64,000 nucleotides of DNA from Gammaproteobacteria bacterium (GTDB lineage Bacteria; Pseudomonadota; Gammaproteobacteria; Pseudomonadales; Pseudohongiellaceae). Within the stretch, counting starts at the first letter, position 1. Each line of letters opens with the position of its first letter. Position numbers and translations under genes: made by a program. The notes beneath the pieces are model-generated. The model had not been told where the DNA came from. It made no database searches and was given only the letters and a program-made list of their open reading frames with translations. The DNA lies in assembly GCA_030832825.1 (NCBI GenBank), contig JAURIJ010000004.1:1-64000 (forward strand), read 5' to 3'. This document shows, one piece after another, positions 27,667 through 36,272 of this stretch.

Positions 27667-29088
27667 ATGAAACTGGAAATGCCCCCCTTTCAACAGGCGC
27701 GCGTGCTCGTGGTGGGCGACGTGATGCTGGATCGCTACTGGCACGGCAAGGCCACGCGCATCTCGCCGGAAGCGCCGGTGCCGGTGGTGCGGGTGGGCAC
27801 GCGGGAGGATCGCCCGGGCGGCGCCGGCAACGTGGCGCTGAACATCGCGGCGCTGGGCGCGGCGGCCTCGCTGGTGGGCATCGTCGGGGACGACGAGGCC
27901 GGCGCAGAGTTGCAGGAGCGGCTGCAGGCGGCCGGCGTGCTGTGTGCTTTCGCGCGCTGCGACGCGGCGCCGACGATCACCAAGCTGCGCGTCATCAGCC
28001 AGCATCAGCAGCTGCTGCGGGTGGATTTCGAGCAGGATTTCCACGTCGACGCGGTGGCGGCCCTGGAAGAGCGCGCGCTGGCGCTGCTGGCCGACACCCA
28101 GGTGCTGGTGCTCTCCGACTACAACAAGGGCGCGCTGCGCCACACCCAGCCGCTGATCAAGGCGGCGCGGGCGCGCGGTCTGCCGGTGATCGTCGACCCG
28201 AAGGGCCATGATTTCACCAAGTATCGCGGCGCCACCCTGATCACGCCCAATCTGAGCGAGTTCGAAGCCATTGTCGGCAAGTGCCACACCGAGGAAGAGC
28301 TGTCCTCGCGCGGCCTGCGCCTGCTGGCGGACCTGGAGCTGGACGCGCTGCTGATCACCCGCGGCGAACACGGCATGACGCTGCTGCGCAGTGGTCAGCC
28401 GGAACTGCACATGCCCACGCGGGCGCAGGAAGTCTTCGATGTGACCGGTGCCGGCGACACGGTGGTGGCGGTGCTGGCGGCGGCACTGGCGGCGGGCGCG
28501 ACGCTCGACGTGGGCACCGCGCTGGCGAATCTGGCGGCCGGTCTGGCCGTGGGCAAGCTGGGCACGGCGGCCATCAGCGGGCCGGAACTGCGCCGGGCGA
28601 TCCAGCGCGAGGACGGCACGGGCCGTGGCGTGATGACGGCGGAGCAGCTCAAGCTGGCCGTGGAAGACGCCCGCGCCCATGGCGAGAAGGTGGTGTTCAC
28701 CAACGGCTGCTTCGACATCATTCACGCGGGCCATGTGGGCTACCTGGCCGACGCGCGCCGGCTCGGGCAGCGGCTGATCGTGGCCATCAATGACGATGCC
28801 TCGGTGCGGCGCCTCAAGGGCTCGGGCCGCCCCATCAATCCGGTGGATCGACGCATGGCCGTGCTGGCCGGGCTGGAGGCGGTGGACTGGGTGGTGAGTT
28901 TCGCCGAGGACACGCCCGAGGCGCTGCTGCGCCTGCTGCACCCGGACATTCTGGTGAAGGGCGGGGACTACAGTGTGGAGCAGGTGGTGGGCGGCGACTA
29001 TGTGCTGGGTTACGGGGGCGAGGTGCGGGTGCTGGCGTTCCTGGACAATTGTTCGACCTCCGCCATCGTGGAGAAGTTGAGGGGCTGA
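27667..29088 (+). CDS. hldE: Bifunctional heptose-7-phosphate kinase / heptose-1-phosphate adenylyltransferase
   Basis: 473 residues with both domains expected of HldE. The N-terminal PfkB-type kinase (about 1-320) has [15 protein letters not shown] and the anion-hole motif [16 protein letters not shown]; the C-terminal nucleotidyltransferase (about 335-473) has [20 protein letters not shown] with the HxGH signature. It makes ADP-heptose, the donor for WaaC and WaaF upstream. Its own promoter lies in the gap to the divergent lipid A acyltransferase. Confidence 0.97.
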   Translation: MKLEMPPFQQARVLVVGDVMLDRYWHGKATRISPEAPVPVVRVGTREDRPGGAGNVALNIAALGAAASLVGIVGDDEAGAELQERLQAAGVLCAFARCDAAPTITKLRVISQHQQLLRVDFEQDFHVDAVAALEERALALLADTQVLVLSDYNKGALRHTQPLIKAARARGLPVIVDPKGHDFTKYRGATLITPNLSEFEAIVGKCHTEEELSSRGLRLLADLELDALLITRGEHGMTLLRSGQPELHMPTRAQEVFDVTGAGDTVVAVLAAALAAGATLDVGTALANLAAGLAVGKLGTAAISGPELRRAIQREDGTGRGVMTAEQLKLAVEDARAHGEKVVFTNGCFDIIHAGHVGYLADARRLGQRLIVAINDDASVRRLKGSGRPINPVDRRMAVLAGLEAVDWVVSFAEDTPEALLRLLHPDILVKGGDYSVEQVVGGDYVLGYGGEVRVLAFLDNCSTSAIVEKLRG

Positions 29089-29132
29089 GGCGCTTTTCTG
29101 TTTGCGATCCTGCGCGCTCACTTACGGAGAGT

Positions 29133-29215
29133 GGCGGGTGGGGGAGTGCCGGAAATGCAGGAGCATTTTCCGGCCCTGGCGGGCGACGGTCCTGAACGCC
29201 CCGCCCCCACCCGCC
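29133..29215. repeat. Nested palindrome downstream of hldE
   Basis: Two nested inverted repeats occupy the start of the 437-base gap between hldE and chrA. The outer arms 29133-29146 and 29202-29215 match at 13 of 14 bases (GGCGGGTGGGGGAG); the inner arms 29148-29158 and 29163-29174 match with one bulged base (GCCGGAAATGC). It could be a terminator-like structure or a mobile repeat; there is no T-tract. Confidence 0.6.
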
Positions 29216-29382
29216 ATCGACGTGCAGTGGGGCGCGGTCGACTCGCCTGGTTCTGCGCCTCAGTCCGGGGGTGCGGAGAGAGGGTGCCACCCTCTGGACC
29301 TGCCGCGGACCCTTGGCCTCCCCCCGCGGTGCGGGCATACAGATGCCACGTCTGGCATCGCGAACTGTTGACGCGACGTCAT

Positions 29383-29485
29383 GGGGAGCGGGCTGCGGGT
29401 TTCGGACCGTCTGCCGCCAGGGATGGCGGCAGGCGAGCCTACATGGACGTATTCACGGCGTGTCCGAAACCCGCAGCCTGCTCCC
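29383..29485 (+). repeat. Palindromic intergenic repeat, copy 1
   Basis: A structured repeat before chrA. Outer arms 29384-29406 and 29463-29485 match at 22 of 23 bases. An inner hairpin (9-bp arms 29411-29419 and 29424-29432, loop GGGA) is followed by a conserved core running to TTCACGGCGTGTC. The same core is found in reverse orientation at 62391-62506. The remaining bases of this gap (29216-29382) contain no gene I can support. Confidence 0.8.
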
Positions 29486-29525
29486 AATGACCACCACGAA
29501 CAAATCATCGATCACGAGGTTTTGA

Positions 29526-30818
29526 ATGCCCGGACCCATTCCCTTTCTGGATGCTGTCGCCATCTGGTGGCGCATCGGCCTGCTCAGCTTCGGCGGCCCC
29601 GCCGGGCAGATCGCCCTCATGCACCGCATCCTCGTGGAAGAGAAACGCTGGATCGACGAGACCCGCTTCCTGCACGCCCTCAATTACTGCATGTTGCTGC
29701 CCGGTCCCGAGGCCCAGCAGCTCGCCACCTACATCGGCTGGCTGCTGCACGGCGTGCGCGGCGGACTGGTGGCGGGGCTGCTGTTCATCCTGCCCGGCGC
29801 CTGCGCCATCCTCGCGCTGTCCTGGCTGTATGTGCTGCTCGGCGATCTGCAGGTGGTGGAAGGCCTGTTCTTCGGCATGAAGGCCGCCGTGCTCGCGATC
29901 GTGGTGCAGGCCCTGCTGCGCATCGGCGGACGCGCTCTGCGCGGGCCGCTGCAGGTGGCGCTGGCGGTGGCCGGCTTCGTGGCCCTCTTCGCCATTGCGC
30001 TGCCGTTTCCGCTGGTGGTGCTGGGTGCGGGCGTGCTCGGCTACATCGCCGCCCGCCTGCGTCAGCACGAGCAGCTCGCGGTCGAGGCGCTGCCCGCGCC
30101 CGAGCGGCGGCCGGGCACGCGGCGGGCCGCGCTGGTCTGTCTGCTGCTGTGGCTGGGCACGGTGCTGGGGCTGCATCTGCTGCTGGGGCCGCAGAGCGTC
30201 TTCACCCAGCTGGCCGACTTCTTCTCACGCATGGCCGTGGTCACCTTCGGCGGCGCCTATTCGGTGCTCAGCTATGTCGCCCAGCAGGGTGTCGAGCAGT
30301 ACCAGTGGCTGCAGCCGGGCGAGATGCTGGACGGGCTGGGCCTGGCCGAGACCACACCCGGGCCGCTGATTCTCGTCACCCAGTTCGTGGGCTTTCTGGC
30401 TGCCTGGCGCGATGGCGGGTCCGAGCCTTCCCTGCTGACGGCAACGCTCGGCGCGCTGCTGACCACCTGGGTCACCTTCCTGCCCTGTTTCCTGTGGATC
30501 TTCGCCGGCGCGCCCCATGTGGAGCGCCTGCGCAGCCAGAAGGCGCTGTCGGCGGCGCTGGCCGCCATCACGGCGGTGGTGGTGGGCGTGATCGCCAACC
30601 TCGCGCTGTGGTTCGCGCTCAATCTACTGTTCCGCGAGACCTGGCGGATCGCCTCGTTCGGGCTGGACATGCAGCTGCCAGTGCTCGCCAGCGTCAACCT
30701 GCCGGAACTGGGGCTGTCGGCCATCGCCTTCGGGCTGCTGTTCGTGCTGCGGCTCGGCATGCTGTCCATGCTGGCGGTGTGTGCGCTGCTGGGCATGGCC
30801 TGGACGCTGCTGGTCTGA
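29526..30818 (+). CDS. chrA: Chromate transporter family protein
   Basis: 430 residues, about twelve membrane helices in two homologous halves. Half 1 starts RIGLLSFGGPAGQIALM with EKRWIDETRFLHALNYCMLL and LPGPEAQQLATYIGW; half 2 has MAVVTFGGAYSVLSYVAQQG and GLAETTPGPLILVTQFVGF. These are the CHR signature motifs. ChrA lowers cytoplasmic chromate using the proton gradient; many chromosomal homologues have no proven chromate role. It stands alone after the palindromic repeats. Confidence 0.9.
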   Translation: MPGPIPFLDAVAIWWRIGLLSFGGPAGQIALMHRILVEEKRWIDETRFLHALNYCMLLPGPEAQQLATYIGWLLHGVRGGLVAGLLFILPGACAILALSWLYVLLGDLQVVEGLFFGMKAAVLAIVVQALLRIGGRALRGPLQVALAVAGFVALFAIALPFPLVVLGAGVLGYIAARLRQHEQLAVEALPAPERRPGTRRAALVCLLLWLGTVLGLHLLLGPQSVFTQLADFFSRMAVVTFGGAYSVLSYVAQQGVEQYQWLQPGEMLDGLGLAETTPGPLILVTQFVGFLAAWRDGGSEPSLLTATLGALLTTWVTFLPCFLWIFAGAPHVERLRSQKALSAALAAITAVVVGVIANLALWFALNLLFRETWRIASFGLDMQLPVLASVNLPELGLSAIAFGLLFVLRLGMLSMLAVCALLGMAWTLLV

Positions 30819-30908
30819 GCCGCGTGCCTGCCCGTGGCGCGGCCGCAGGCCAGCTTCTATACTCGCTGCAGATGACCCTCAACCGCGACTGATCGCCCAG
30901 GAATCCCC

Positions 30909-32738
30909 ATGTCTCAACGCTCACTTCTCGGCCGTGTCTTCGGATGGCTCGGGCGCGGCCTCGACGCCCTGCGCGTGTTCTTCGGCCGGCTCGTCTTCCT
31001 GCTGCTCCTGCTGGTGCTGCTGGGAGCGCTGTTCAGCGGGCCCGCCACGGTCACGGTGCCCGAGGGCGGGCTGCTGGTGCTGAACCCGCGCGGCGCCATC
31101 GTCGAGCAGCCGGCACTGCTCGACCCGCAGAGTCTGCTGCTGGGCACCTCCGAGGTCACGGCCACGCCGCTGCGCGATGTGCTCGATGCCCTGGAGCGGG
31201 CGGCGGCCGATGCCCGCATCATCGGGGTGGTGCTGGATCTCGACGAACTGACGTCCGCCACGCCCGTGGCGCTGGAGAGCATCGGTGCGGCGCTGGAGCA
31301 CGTGCGCGAGAGCGGCAAGTCCCTCATCGCCCATGGCGACTACTTCAGCCAGGCGCAGTATTTCCTGGCCTCCCATGCCGACACGATCTACCTGCACCCC
31401 ATGGGCCAGCTGATGCTGCCGGGCTATGGCGGCAGCCAGCTGTTCTTCGCCAGTGCGCTGGAGCGCCTGGGCATCAAGGTGCACGTGTTCCGCGTGGGCA
31501 CGCACAAGGCGGCGGTGGAGCCCTTCACGCTCGACGCCATGTCCGAGCTCTCCCGCGCCAACATGCAGCAGCTGGTGGACGAACTCTGGCAGCGCTATCT
31601 GAACACCGTGGCCGTGAACCGGGGGCTGAGCGTCGATGCCCTGCGCACCTATGCCAATGAGTATCCAGCGCATCTGCAGGCCGTCGGCGGCGACACGGCC
31701 CAGGTGGCACTGGCGCATGGCCTGGTGGACGAGCTGGTCAGCCTGCCGCAGTTCCGCGCGCGGCTCAGTGCCCTGGCCGGGGCGGCGGGCGGCAATCCGC
31801 GCAGCATCGGCATGCAGGATTTCCTCGCGGCCACCGATAGCGTGCCGCTGCCGGCCGAGAACGAGATCGGGGTCATCGTGGCCGAGGGCAGCATCGACAT
31901 GGGCGAGCAGCCGCGCGGCGTGATCGGCGCCGACAGTCTGATCGCCCTGATCCGGGACGCGCGCCGCGACGAGCGCATCAAGGCCGTGGTGCTGCGCGTC
32001 GATTCGCCCGGCGGCTCGGCGCTGGCCTCGGAGCTGATCCGGCAGGAGCTGGAGCAGCTGCAGGAGTCCGGCAAGCCCGTGGTGGTGTCCATGGCGGGCA
32101 CGGCGGCCTCGGGCGGTTACTGGATTTCCGCCACGGCCGACGAGATCTGGGCCTCGCCCACTACGGTCACAGGCTCCATCGGCATCTTCGGCCTGATCCC
32201 CACGCTGGAGGACAGCCTCAGCCGCATTGGCGTCTTCGCCGACGGCGTCAGCACCACGCCGCTCACCCGGGCGGATGTGCTCTCCGGCATGAGCGAACCC
32301 ATGGCGGCCGTGTTCCAGGCCAGTGTCGAGGATGGCTACCGGCGCTTTCTGCAGCTGGTGGCCGACGGGCGCAACCTGAGTCTGGCGCAGGTGGATGCTG
32401 TGGCGCAGGGGCAGGTGTGGAGCGGCGCCCAGGCGCAGGCCTTCGGGCTGGTGGACAATCTGGGGGAACTCGACGACGCCATCGCTGCTGCCGCGCAGCT
32501 GGCGGGGGTGGAGGCGTATGAGTGGCGGTACATCGAGAAACCGCTCACGCCGAGCGAGCAGTTTGCTCAGGAGCTGATCCGCAATTTCGGGCTCACCGGG
32601 CTGGCGCCAGCGTCCTGGCTTGGCGACGCGGGGGGCGGCGCGCTGCAGCAGACGCTCGGGCAGTTGGGCACCCGTGCCCGCTTCAACGACCCGCGCAGCC
32701 TCTATGCGTTGTGCGAGTTCTGCGCTTTCCTCGACTGA
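30909..32738 (+). CDS. sppA: Signal peptide peptidase SppA, 67 kDa type
   Basis: 609 residues, the long tandem form. A membrane anchor lies at about residues 18-38 (FFGRLVFLLLLLVLLGALF). The catalytic Lys is Lys200 in VGTHKAAVEPF and the nucleophile is Ser401 in AASGGYWISATADEIWA, as in the E. coli Ser/Lys dyad built from both halves. It cleaves remnant signal peptides in the inner membrane. A TATACT box at 30858-30863 could be the -10 of its promoter. Confidence 0.95.
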   Translation: MSQRSLLGRVFGWLGRGLDALRVFFGRLVFLLLLLVLLGALFSGPATVTVPEGGLLVLNPRGAIVEQPALLDPQSLLLGTSEVTATPLRDVLDALERAAADARIIGVVLDLDELTSATPVALESIGAALEHVRESGKSLIAHGDYFSQAQYFLASHADTIYLHPMGQLMLPGYGGSQLFFASALERLGIKVHVFRVGTHKAAVEPFTLDAMSELSRANMQQLVDELWQRYLNTVAVNRGLSVDALRTYANEYPAHLQAVGGDTAQVALAHGLVDELVSLPQFRARLSALAGAAGGNPRSIGMQDFLAATDSVPLPAENEIGVIVAEGSIDMGEQPRGVIGADSLIALIRDARRDERIKAVVLRVDSPGGSALASELIRQELEQLQESGKPVVVSMAGTAASGGYWISATADEIWASPTTVTGSIGIFGLIPTLEDSLSRIGVFADGVSTTPLTRADVLSGMSEPMAAVFQASVEDGYRRFLQLVADGRNLSLAQVDAVAQGQVWSGAQAQAFGLVDNLGELDDAIAAAAQLAGVEAYEWRYIEKPLTPSEQFAQELIRNFGLTGLAPASWLGDAGGGALQQTLGQLGTRARFNDPRSLYALCEFCAFLD

Positions 32739-32765
32739 CGCGCTGCGCAGGTGGCGGGGCCTGAC

Positions 32766-33557
32766 TCAGCGCCCGCCGCTGGCGCGCACGGCAGCCTCGA
32801 TGTTGTCCCGCAGATGCGCGGGGGTGATGCTGCCGATGATCACCGCGCTCACGCCCTCCTGCCGGAAGATGAATTTCAGGCTGGACTCCACGTCGCCATG
32901 CCCACTGTTCAGCGCCTTTTTGATCAGCACGCCCTTGTGCTGCGCATGGGCCTGCGCGATCACCGGCAGGTCGTCCGTGCTGGCCGGGTTCAGGGTCACC
33001 ATCACCACATCGGTGTGTTCCAGAGCCAGCAAGCCGCCGGCCACCGTCTTGCTGGACATGCCGATGGCGCGCACCAGCCCCGCCTCGCGGCAGCGCTGCA
33101 GGGCCTCCACGCATTCGCCCCGGCGCAGGATCGCCTCGTCGTCGCCATCAGAGTGAATCAGCACCAGGTCCAGATAGTCCGTGCGCAGACGCCGCAGGCT
33201 GCGTTCCACACTGCGCCGCACATGCGCGGCCGTGAAATCGAAGTGCGACACGCCGGCAGCGAATTCCTCGCCCACCTTGGAGCAGATCACCCAGTCCTGC
33301 CGCTGCGTCAGCAGCTCGCCCAGACGCTCCTCGCTGCTGCCGTAGGCCGGTGCAGTGTCGATCAGGTTCATGCCGGCGCCCCGGCACAGGGCCAGCACCT
33401 CGCGCACGCGGGCGTCGTCCGGCAGCTGGAAGCTCTGCGGGTATTTGACGCCCTGGTTGCGGCCGAACTTGACGGTGCCCAGGCCCAGGCAGGACACCTC
33501 GAGGCCGGTGCTGCCGAGGGCGCGACGGGGCAGGGGGGCGGAAAAGGCAGTGGTCAT
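32766..33557 (-). CDS. Aldo/keto reductase family oxidoreductase
   Basis: 263 residues from ATG 33557. The catalytic Tyr is in NLIDTAPAYGSSEERLGEL, the Lys in VICSKVGEEF and the His in VLIHSDGDD; the C-terminal NADP-binding part includes GVSAVIIGSITPAHLRDNIE. It overlaps the FAD oxidoreductase gene upstream by 4 bases, so the two are coupled. From memory, Pseudomonas has the same pair near waaA (PA4992-PA4991). The substrate is unknown. Confidence 0.88.
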   Translation of the reverse strand: MTTAFSAPLPRRALGSTGLEVSCLGLGTVKFGRNQGVKYPQSFQLPDDARVREVLALCRGAGMNLIDTAPAYGSSEERLGELLTQRQDWVICSKVGEEFAAGVSHFDFTAAHVRRSVERSLRRLRTDYLDLVLIHSDGDDEAILRRGECVEALQRCREAGLVRAIGMSSKTVAGGLLALEHTDVVMVTLNPASTDDLPVIAQAHAQHKGVLIKKALNSGHGDVESSLKFIFRQEGVSAVIIGSITPAHLRDNIEAAVRASGGR

Positions 33558-34816
33558 GGGGCGGACTCCCAGCGCGGCACGGCATGGCCGGGGAAGGGGA
33601 AATGCGCGGCCAGAGCGGCGGCTGCACTCGGCGCGCTGCCGGGTGTCAGGCCCTGGCGCTGCAGTTCGGCGCAGACGCTGTCGCCCAGATCCGGGCTCAG
33701 GGTCAGCTTGGTCGGCCAGGTCACCAGCAGCGGGCCCGCCGCGTGCAGATAGGCGGTGTCGGGCCGCTGCAGGTTCGGCAGGCGGGGTTCGGCGCGGTTG
33801 ATGAAGAAGCTGCCCCAGCGCGCCTGGCTCATGTCCAGCCAGGGGAAGGTGTCCTGCAGCTGGCGGGCGGCCTCGTCCTGCTGCTGGGCCGCACTGCGCT
33901 GCACGCCGCTCTCGGCGATCTCGCCGCCCAGATACCAGGTCCAGCCGGCGCCGTCGGGCACGCTCTCCTCCGGGGCTGTGGCTGAGGGGTGGGCCGTGAT
34001 GGTCAGCCGGGGGGTCATGCCGAAACTGTCGCCGATGCAGTGCACGAAGGCGGGTGCCGGGTGGTTCAGGCGCACGAAGACCATGTGCAGCGGACGCGTC
34101 TGCATGGCTGGCAGCGTGCTTTGCAGATGGCCGCCCAGACACTGCATCAGGGCGGCATTGCCTTCGCCGGCGGCCAGAATGTAGCGCTGTGCTTGCAGCG
34201 TCACAGCTTGCCCATTCGAGGCCATGACATGGATCTGCTGCACGCTGCCGGCGGCGTCATGCACGGCAGCCACGGCCTCGGCCGGCACCTGGAAGATGCG
34301 GTCGCGGTGCGGCGCGGCGAGCGTCTGCACCAGGGAGGGCGTGTCCACCACGAAGTCCGTGAGCTGGTACAGCGCGCCTTCCAGCGTCCGGCCCTGGAAG
34401 AAGGGCGGGTATTGCGCGGGCTGCAGCGCGTCGATGCGCCCGCGCAGCGCCTTGCTGCCCAGGAAGGACTTCAGCCGCGAGCGATAGCCGCCGCCCGACC
34501 ACATGAAATAGTGCGGGGCCAGCACGCGCACCCCGCGCAGGTCGATCTCGCCCTCGCCCTGCAGGCACTGTCGCCAGCGCTCGGGCATGCCGGCGATGGC
34601 GCTGCTGGCGGGGCTCAGCACGCCGTTGAGCGCGTATTTCAGCCCGCCGTGAATGATGCCCTGGGAGGCCAGAGTCTGGCCGCCGCCCAGCGCATCGCAT
34701 TCCAGCAGCACCACGTCCAGCCCCTGTCGGCGCAGCCGGTGCAGCAGCCACAGCCCGGCGATGCCGCCGCCGAAAATGACGATGTCTGTCTGCACTGGGG
34801 AAGCCGGGACTTGCAT
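33554..34816 (-). CDS. FAD-dependent oxidoreductase (DAO family)
   Basis: 420 residues from ATG 34816; longer starts are unlikely. The N-terminus has the dinucleotide motif IVIFGGGIAGLWLLHRLRRQ followed by VVLLECDALGGGQTLASQG, a DAO/GlpO-type FAD site. Further blocks include VQRSAAQQQDEAARQLQD and FFINRAEPRLPN, and TWPTKLTLSPDLGD near the C-terminus. It is divergent from waaA (167 bases apart) and coupled to the aldo/keto reductase. The substrate is unknown; a small amine or hydroxy acid is possible. Confidence 0.85.
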   Translation of the reverse strand: MQVPASPVQTDIVIFGGGIAGLWLLHRLRRQGLDVVLLECDALGGGQTLASQGIIHGGLKYALNGVLSPASSAIAGMPERWRQCLQGEGEIDLRGVRVLAPHYFMWSGGGYRSRLKSFLGSKALRGRIDALQPAQYPPFFQGRTLEGALYQLTDFVVDTPSLVQTLAAPHRDRIFQVPAEAVAAVHDAAGSVQQIHVMASNGQAVTLQAQRYILAAGEGNAALMQCLGGHLQSTLPAMQTRPLHMVFVRLNHPAPAFVHCIGDSFGMTPRLTITAHPSATAPEESVPDGAGWTWYLGGEIAESGVQRSAAQQQDEAARQLQDTFPWLDMSQARWGSFFINRAEPRLPNLQRPDTAYLHAAGPLLVTWPTKLTLSPDLGDSVCAELQRQGLTPGSAPSAAAALAAHFPFPGHAVPRWESAP

Positions 34817-34982
34817 GCGTGGGGTCTGCCTTGGTCGTCGAAGGTTTTTTGCCGGGGCGCGCGACTCGCCCGCCGCCAGAAGTGGGCGCCATGGTAGCAT
34901 GGCCGGGCCCTGCAGAGGCTCCGGCCCCCGGCCTGCGGCCTTCTGCGCGTTGCCACCTCTGACCCGGAACCAGACCAGACCC

Positions 34983-36272
34983 GTGAATCGATTCGCCTAC
35001 AACCTGCTGTTCACCCTCATCCTGCCGCTCATCGTGCTGCGCCTGCTCTGGCGCGCGCTCAAGGCCCCGGCGTACGCCCGGCGCTGGGCGGAGCGCTTCG
35101 GCCTGGTGCGGCTCTTGCCGCAGCAGCAGGCCCAGCGCGGCCAATGGCTGTGGGTGCACGCCGTGTCGGTGGGCGAGACCCTGGCCGCCGCGCCCTTGAT
35201 CCGCAAGCTGCGCGCCGAGCACCCGCAGATCCCGCTGGTGGTCACCACCATGACGCCCACCGGCTCGGAGCGTGTGCGCGACCTGTTCGGCAGCGATGTC
35301 TGCCACGTCTATGCACCCTACGATCACCCGTGGTCCGTGCAGGCCTTTCTCGCCCGTTTCCAGCCGCGCCTGTTGGTGATCATGGAAACCGAGCTGTGGC
35401 CCAACATCATCCATTGCACGAAGCAGCGCGGCGGGCAGGTGATCGTGGCGAATGCGCGTCTGTCGGAGAAATCCGCGCGTGGCTACGAGAAATTCCCCGC
35501 GTTGGGCAAGCCCATGTTGCGGCAGATCGACTGCATCGCCGCGCAGGCACGCAACGACGCCGAACGCTTCGTGCGCCTGGGCGTCACCGCGCAGCAATTG
35601 CAGATCACCGGCAGCATCAAGTTCGAGATCGAGCTGCCGGAGGACCTGGCCCCGCGTCAGCGCGAGCTGCAGCAACTGATCGGTCGCAATCGCCCCGTGC
35701 TGATCGCCGCCAGCACGCGCGAAGGCGAAGAGGAAAAAGTGCTGCAGGCCTTCCGCCAGTGCCTGAGCCAGGTGCCCGAGTTGCTGCTCTTGCTGGTGCC
35801 ACGTCACCCCGAAAGATTCAAGACGGTGGCGAAGCTGTGCGCCGATCAGGGGCTGAGTGTGGTGCGGCGCAGCGATGGCCTCGAGGCCGGGCCGCTCACC
35901 AAGGTCTTTCTGGGCGACAGCATGGGCGAGATGCTCACCTTTTTCAGTGTGGCCGACATCGCCTTCGTGGGCGGCAGTCTGGTGAACACCGGCTGCCACA
36001 ACGTGCTCGAACCTGCCGCCATGGGCCTGCCGGTGTTCGTCGGCCCGTCCCAGTTCAATTTCCAGACCATCTGTGAGCAGCTGGAGGAAGCCGGCGCACT
36101 GCAGACCTGCGCCGACGCCTCGGCGCTGGCTGCGGCCGTCATCGCCGCATGTCAGGACCCGGCCCTGCGTCAGCGCATGGGCCAGGCCGGCCGCACCCTG
36201 GTGGCGCAGAACCGCGGCGCCTTGCAGCGCACCTTCGACCTTGTCCTGCAGCATTACGGAAACGTGCCATGA
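34983..36272 (+). CDS. waaA: Kdo transferase WaaA
   Basis: 429 residues from GTG 34983, the standard size. A membrane anchor (RFAYNLLFTLILPLIVLRLL) is followed by the GT30 blocks LWVHAVSVGETLAAAPLIRK, METELWPNIIHCTKQRGG and VGGSLVNTGCHNVLEPAAMG. WaaA transfers Kdo from CMP-Kdo to lipid IVA and is essential in most gammaproteobacteria. Its stop overlaps the start of the next gene (ATGA), so the beta-lactamase-dipeptidase fusion is translationally coupled to it. Confidence 0.96.
   Translation: MNRFAYNLLFTLILPLIVLRLLWRALKAPAYARRWAERFGLVRLLPQQQAQRGQWLWVHAVSVGETLAAAPLIRKLRAEHPQIPLVVTTMTPTGSERVRDLFGSDVCHVYAPYDHPWSVQAFLARFQPRLLVIMETELWPNIIHCTKQRGGQVIVANARLSEKSARGYEKFPALGKPMLRQIDCIAAQARNDAERFVRLGVTAQQLQITGSIKFEIELPEDLAPRQRELQQLIGRNRPVLIAASTREGEEEKVLQAFRQCLSQVPELLLLLVPRHPERFKTVAKLCADQGLSVVRRSDGLEAGPLTKVFLGDSMGEMLTFFSVADIAFVGGSLVNTGCHNVLEPAAMGLPVFVGPSQFNFQTICEQLEEAGALQTCADASALAAAVIAACQDPALRQRMGQAGRTLVAQNRGALQRTFDLVLQHYGNVP

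Noticed and set aside
29102-29525. Several small plus-strand frames between hldE and chrA
   Set aside because: They lie across palindromic repeats and have no ribosome-binding sites.
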